From positions 1 to 31,515 of the forward strand of contig JALSLS010000468.1 of assembly GCA_026988195.1 (NCBI GenBank): DNA of 31,515 nucleotides, given 5' to 3'. The notes under the pieces were generated by a model. The model was not told the DNA's origin. It worked only from the letters and a program-made list of their open reading frames with translations, and made no database searches. Position numbers and translations under genes: made by a program. The DNA is from Methylomonas sp. Its GTDB lineage: Bacteria > Pseudomonadota > Gammaproteobacteria > Methylococcales > Methylomonadaceae. Positions within the stretch are counted from its first letter, which is position 1. Every line of letters starts with the position of its first letter. Below are positions 30,592 through 31,515 of this stretch, piece by piece.

Positions 30592-31515
30592 TGCTCAATT
30601 TTAGCCAAGACTTGGGCGGGTAAAATATTGACTAGACAATTTGTGTGGCCTAAAGGGCATTCTCGTTTAAAACACGGCGCACATTCCAAATTAAGATTAA
30701 CTATTTGGGCACCCGCATTTAACGGTGGGGTAAATTGAGGGTCAGATGAACCATAAATGGCCACTAGCTTTTTATTTAAAGCGGCAGCTACATGCATTAA
30801 CCCTGAGTCATTGCTGACCACAACCTCGGTTAAAGACATTAAATCAATAGCTTCTGCTAATGAGGTTTTGCCACTAAAGTCCTGACATGTCTTTCCTGCT
30901 AATTGGTTAATTTGCTCAGAAACGACTTGATCCTTAGCGGAACCAAAGATCCATACAGCCCAGCCATCGGCTATTTTTTGTTTGGCTAATTCAGCATAGT
31001 GTTTAGCGGGCCATTGTTTGGCAGATCCATATTCTGCACCTGGGCATAAAGCAAGCACCTTGTTGTTAATATCGACTTTAAATTTTTTAATAACCGCTTG
31101 CTGGTCACTCTGTTTAATCTTTAAAACAGGTGTTGAGTATTCAATAGAACCTGGCTTGCTTGGGTATGCCAAAGCAACAAAGCGTTGCACGGTCATCGTT
31201 AGTATTTTCTTATCTAGCTTTCGCGCATCATTTAGTAAACCCCAACGCATCTCACCTAAAAAACCTGTACGTAATGGAATCTTTGCAAAGAAAGGAATCA
31301 ATGCTGATTTCCAGGAGTTCGGTAATAAAATAGCTTGCTGGTATTGCTTTACTTGTAATGATTGACCTAGGCTCTTCCGCAAACTCCACCCAAACTGTCC
31401 GTGAGTAAGCGGCATTTCAATTGCTTCATTGACTTCTGGCATACGCTCTAATAATGGAAATGACCAAGCGGGAGCCAATACATCAATCTGACAATTTGGT
31501 TGTTGCTGTTTTAGA
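30588..31515 (-). CDS. waaF: ADP-heptose:LPS heptosyltransferase II, 5' end outside window
   Basis: Adds the second inner-core heptose. The frame is open to the right edge of the window, so the first roughly 20-25 residues are missing; the visible part includes DVLAPAWSFPLLERMPEVN. PNSWKSALIPFFAKIPLRTG and GEMRWGLLNDARKLDK, CPGAEYGSAKQWP, and SNDSGLMHVAAALNKKLVA are all strongly conserved in WaaF (E. coli 348 aa). The ATG at 31478 is an internal start and would lack the N-terminal Rossmann strand. It overlaps waaC by 4 bp. Confidence 0.93.
   Translation of the reverse strand, partial: LKQQQPNCQIDVLAPAWSFPLLERMPEVNEAIEMPLTHGQFGWSLRKSLGQSLQVKQYQQAILLPNSWKSALIPFFAKIPLRTGFLGEMRWGLLNDARKLDKKILTMTVQRFVALAYPSKPGSIEYSTPVLKIKQSDQQAVIKKFKVDINNKVLALCPGAEYGSAKQWPAKHYAELAKQKIADGWAVWIFGSAKDQVVSEQINQLAGKTCQDFSGKTSLAEAIDLMSLTEVVVSNDSGLMHVAAALNKKLVAIYGSSDPQFTPPLNAGAQIVNLNLECAPCFKRECPLGHTNCLVNILPAQVLAKIEQ

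Noticed and set aside
31018..31365. A 115-codon open frame on the plus strand.
   Set aside because: It is antisense to conserved waaF motifs and lacks any recognisable domain.

Overview
The window reads as chromosomal DNA of an AT-rich gammaproteobacterium. The evidence is gene order and protein similarity: guaB-guaA-tadA; the ygfB-pepP-ubiH-ubiI block divergent from a coiled-coil gene, zapA and 6S RNA; a type II secretion operon; and waaF-waaC. The combination of a low-GC genome, intergenic DNA crowded with several families of short palindromic repeats, and this core gene set recalls aerobic methanotrophs (Methylococcales) or related sulfur oxidisers, but that placement is inference. No diagnostic gene such as methane monooxygenase is in view.

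Layout. 1-292: no supported gene, repeat debris. 293-3903 (minus): purine and tRNA-editing block guaB, guaA, tadA. 3904-5368: repeat-rich, with the OmpA-type lipoprotein gene yiaD. 5369-8688: a TauE/SafE permease (minus), cca (plus), an unrecognised lipoprotein (minus) and yajQ (plus). 8689-10773: accessory stretch with a Phd/YefM-RelE/ParE toxin-antitoxin pair, a gene remnant, a long inverted repeat, a lysine-rich membrane-anchored protein and MITE-like elements. 10774-15104 (minus): ubiI, ubiH, pepP, ygfB, almost without gaps. 15314-16046 (plus): coiled-coil cell-division-type protein, zapA, 6S RNA. 16059-17245: a REP-associated tyrosine transposase (RAYT) with four REP-pair (BIME) elements, two of them separated by degenerate 3' ends of a RAYT at an exact 266-bp spacing. 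17242-18759 (minus): ilvA. 18858-29403 (minus): gspE-F-G-H-I-J-K-L-M-C-D, a nearly complete type II secretion operon. 29599-31515 (minus): waaC and waaF (5' end outside the window).

How it works together. GspE powers GspF/L/M to assemble the pseudopilus (G major; H, I, J, K tip) and push substrates through GspD. GspD carries a lipoprotein signal, which suggests a self-targeting secretin and fits the lack of a pilotin gene here. UbiI and UbiH hydroxylate ubiquinone precursors; WaaC and WaaF add the inner-core heptoses of LPS.

The most unusual part is the repeat landscape. At least five families of palindromic intergenic elements are seen. Three abut genes so closely that the repeat end supplies the stop codon (yiaD, the RAYT gene, ilvA). 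Elements are nested in one another, and three of them occupy the only long gaps in or upstream of the gsp operon. The RAYT/BIME tandem array next to 6S RNA is the best candidate for something not previously described.
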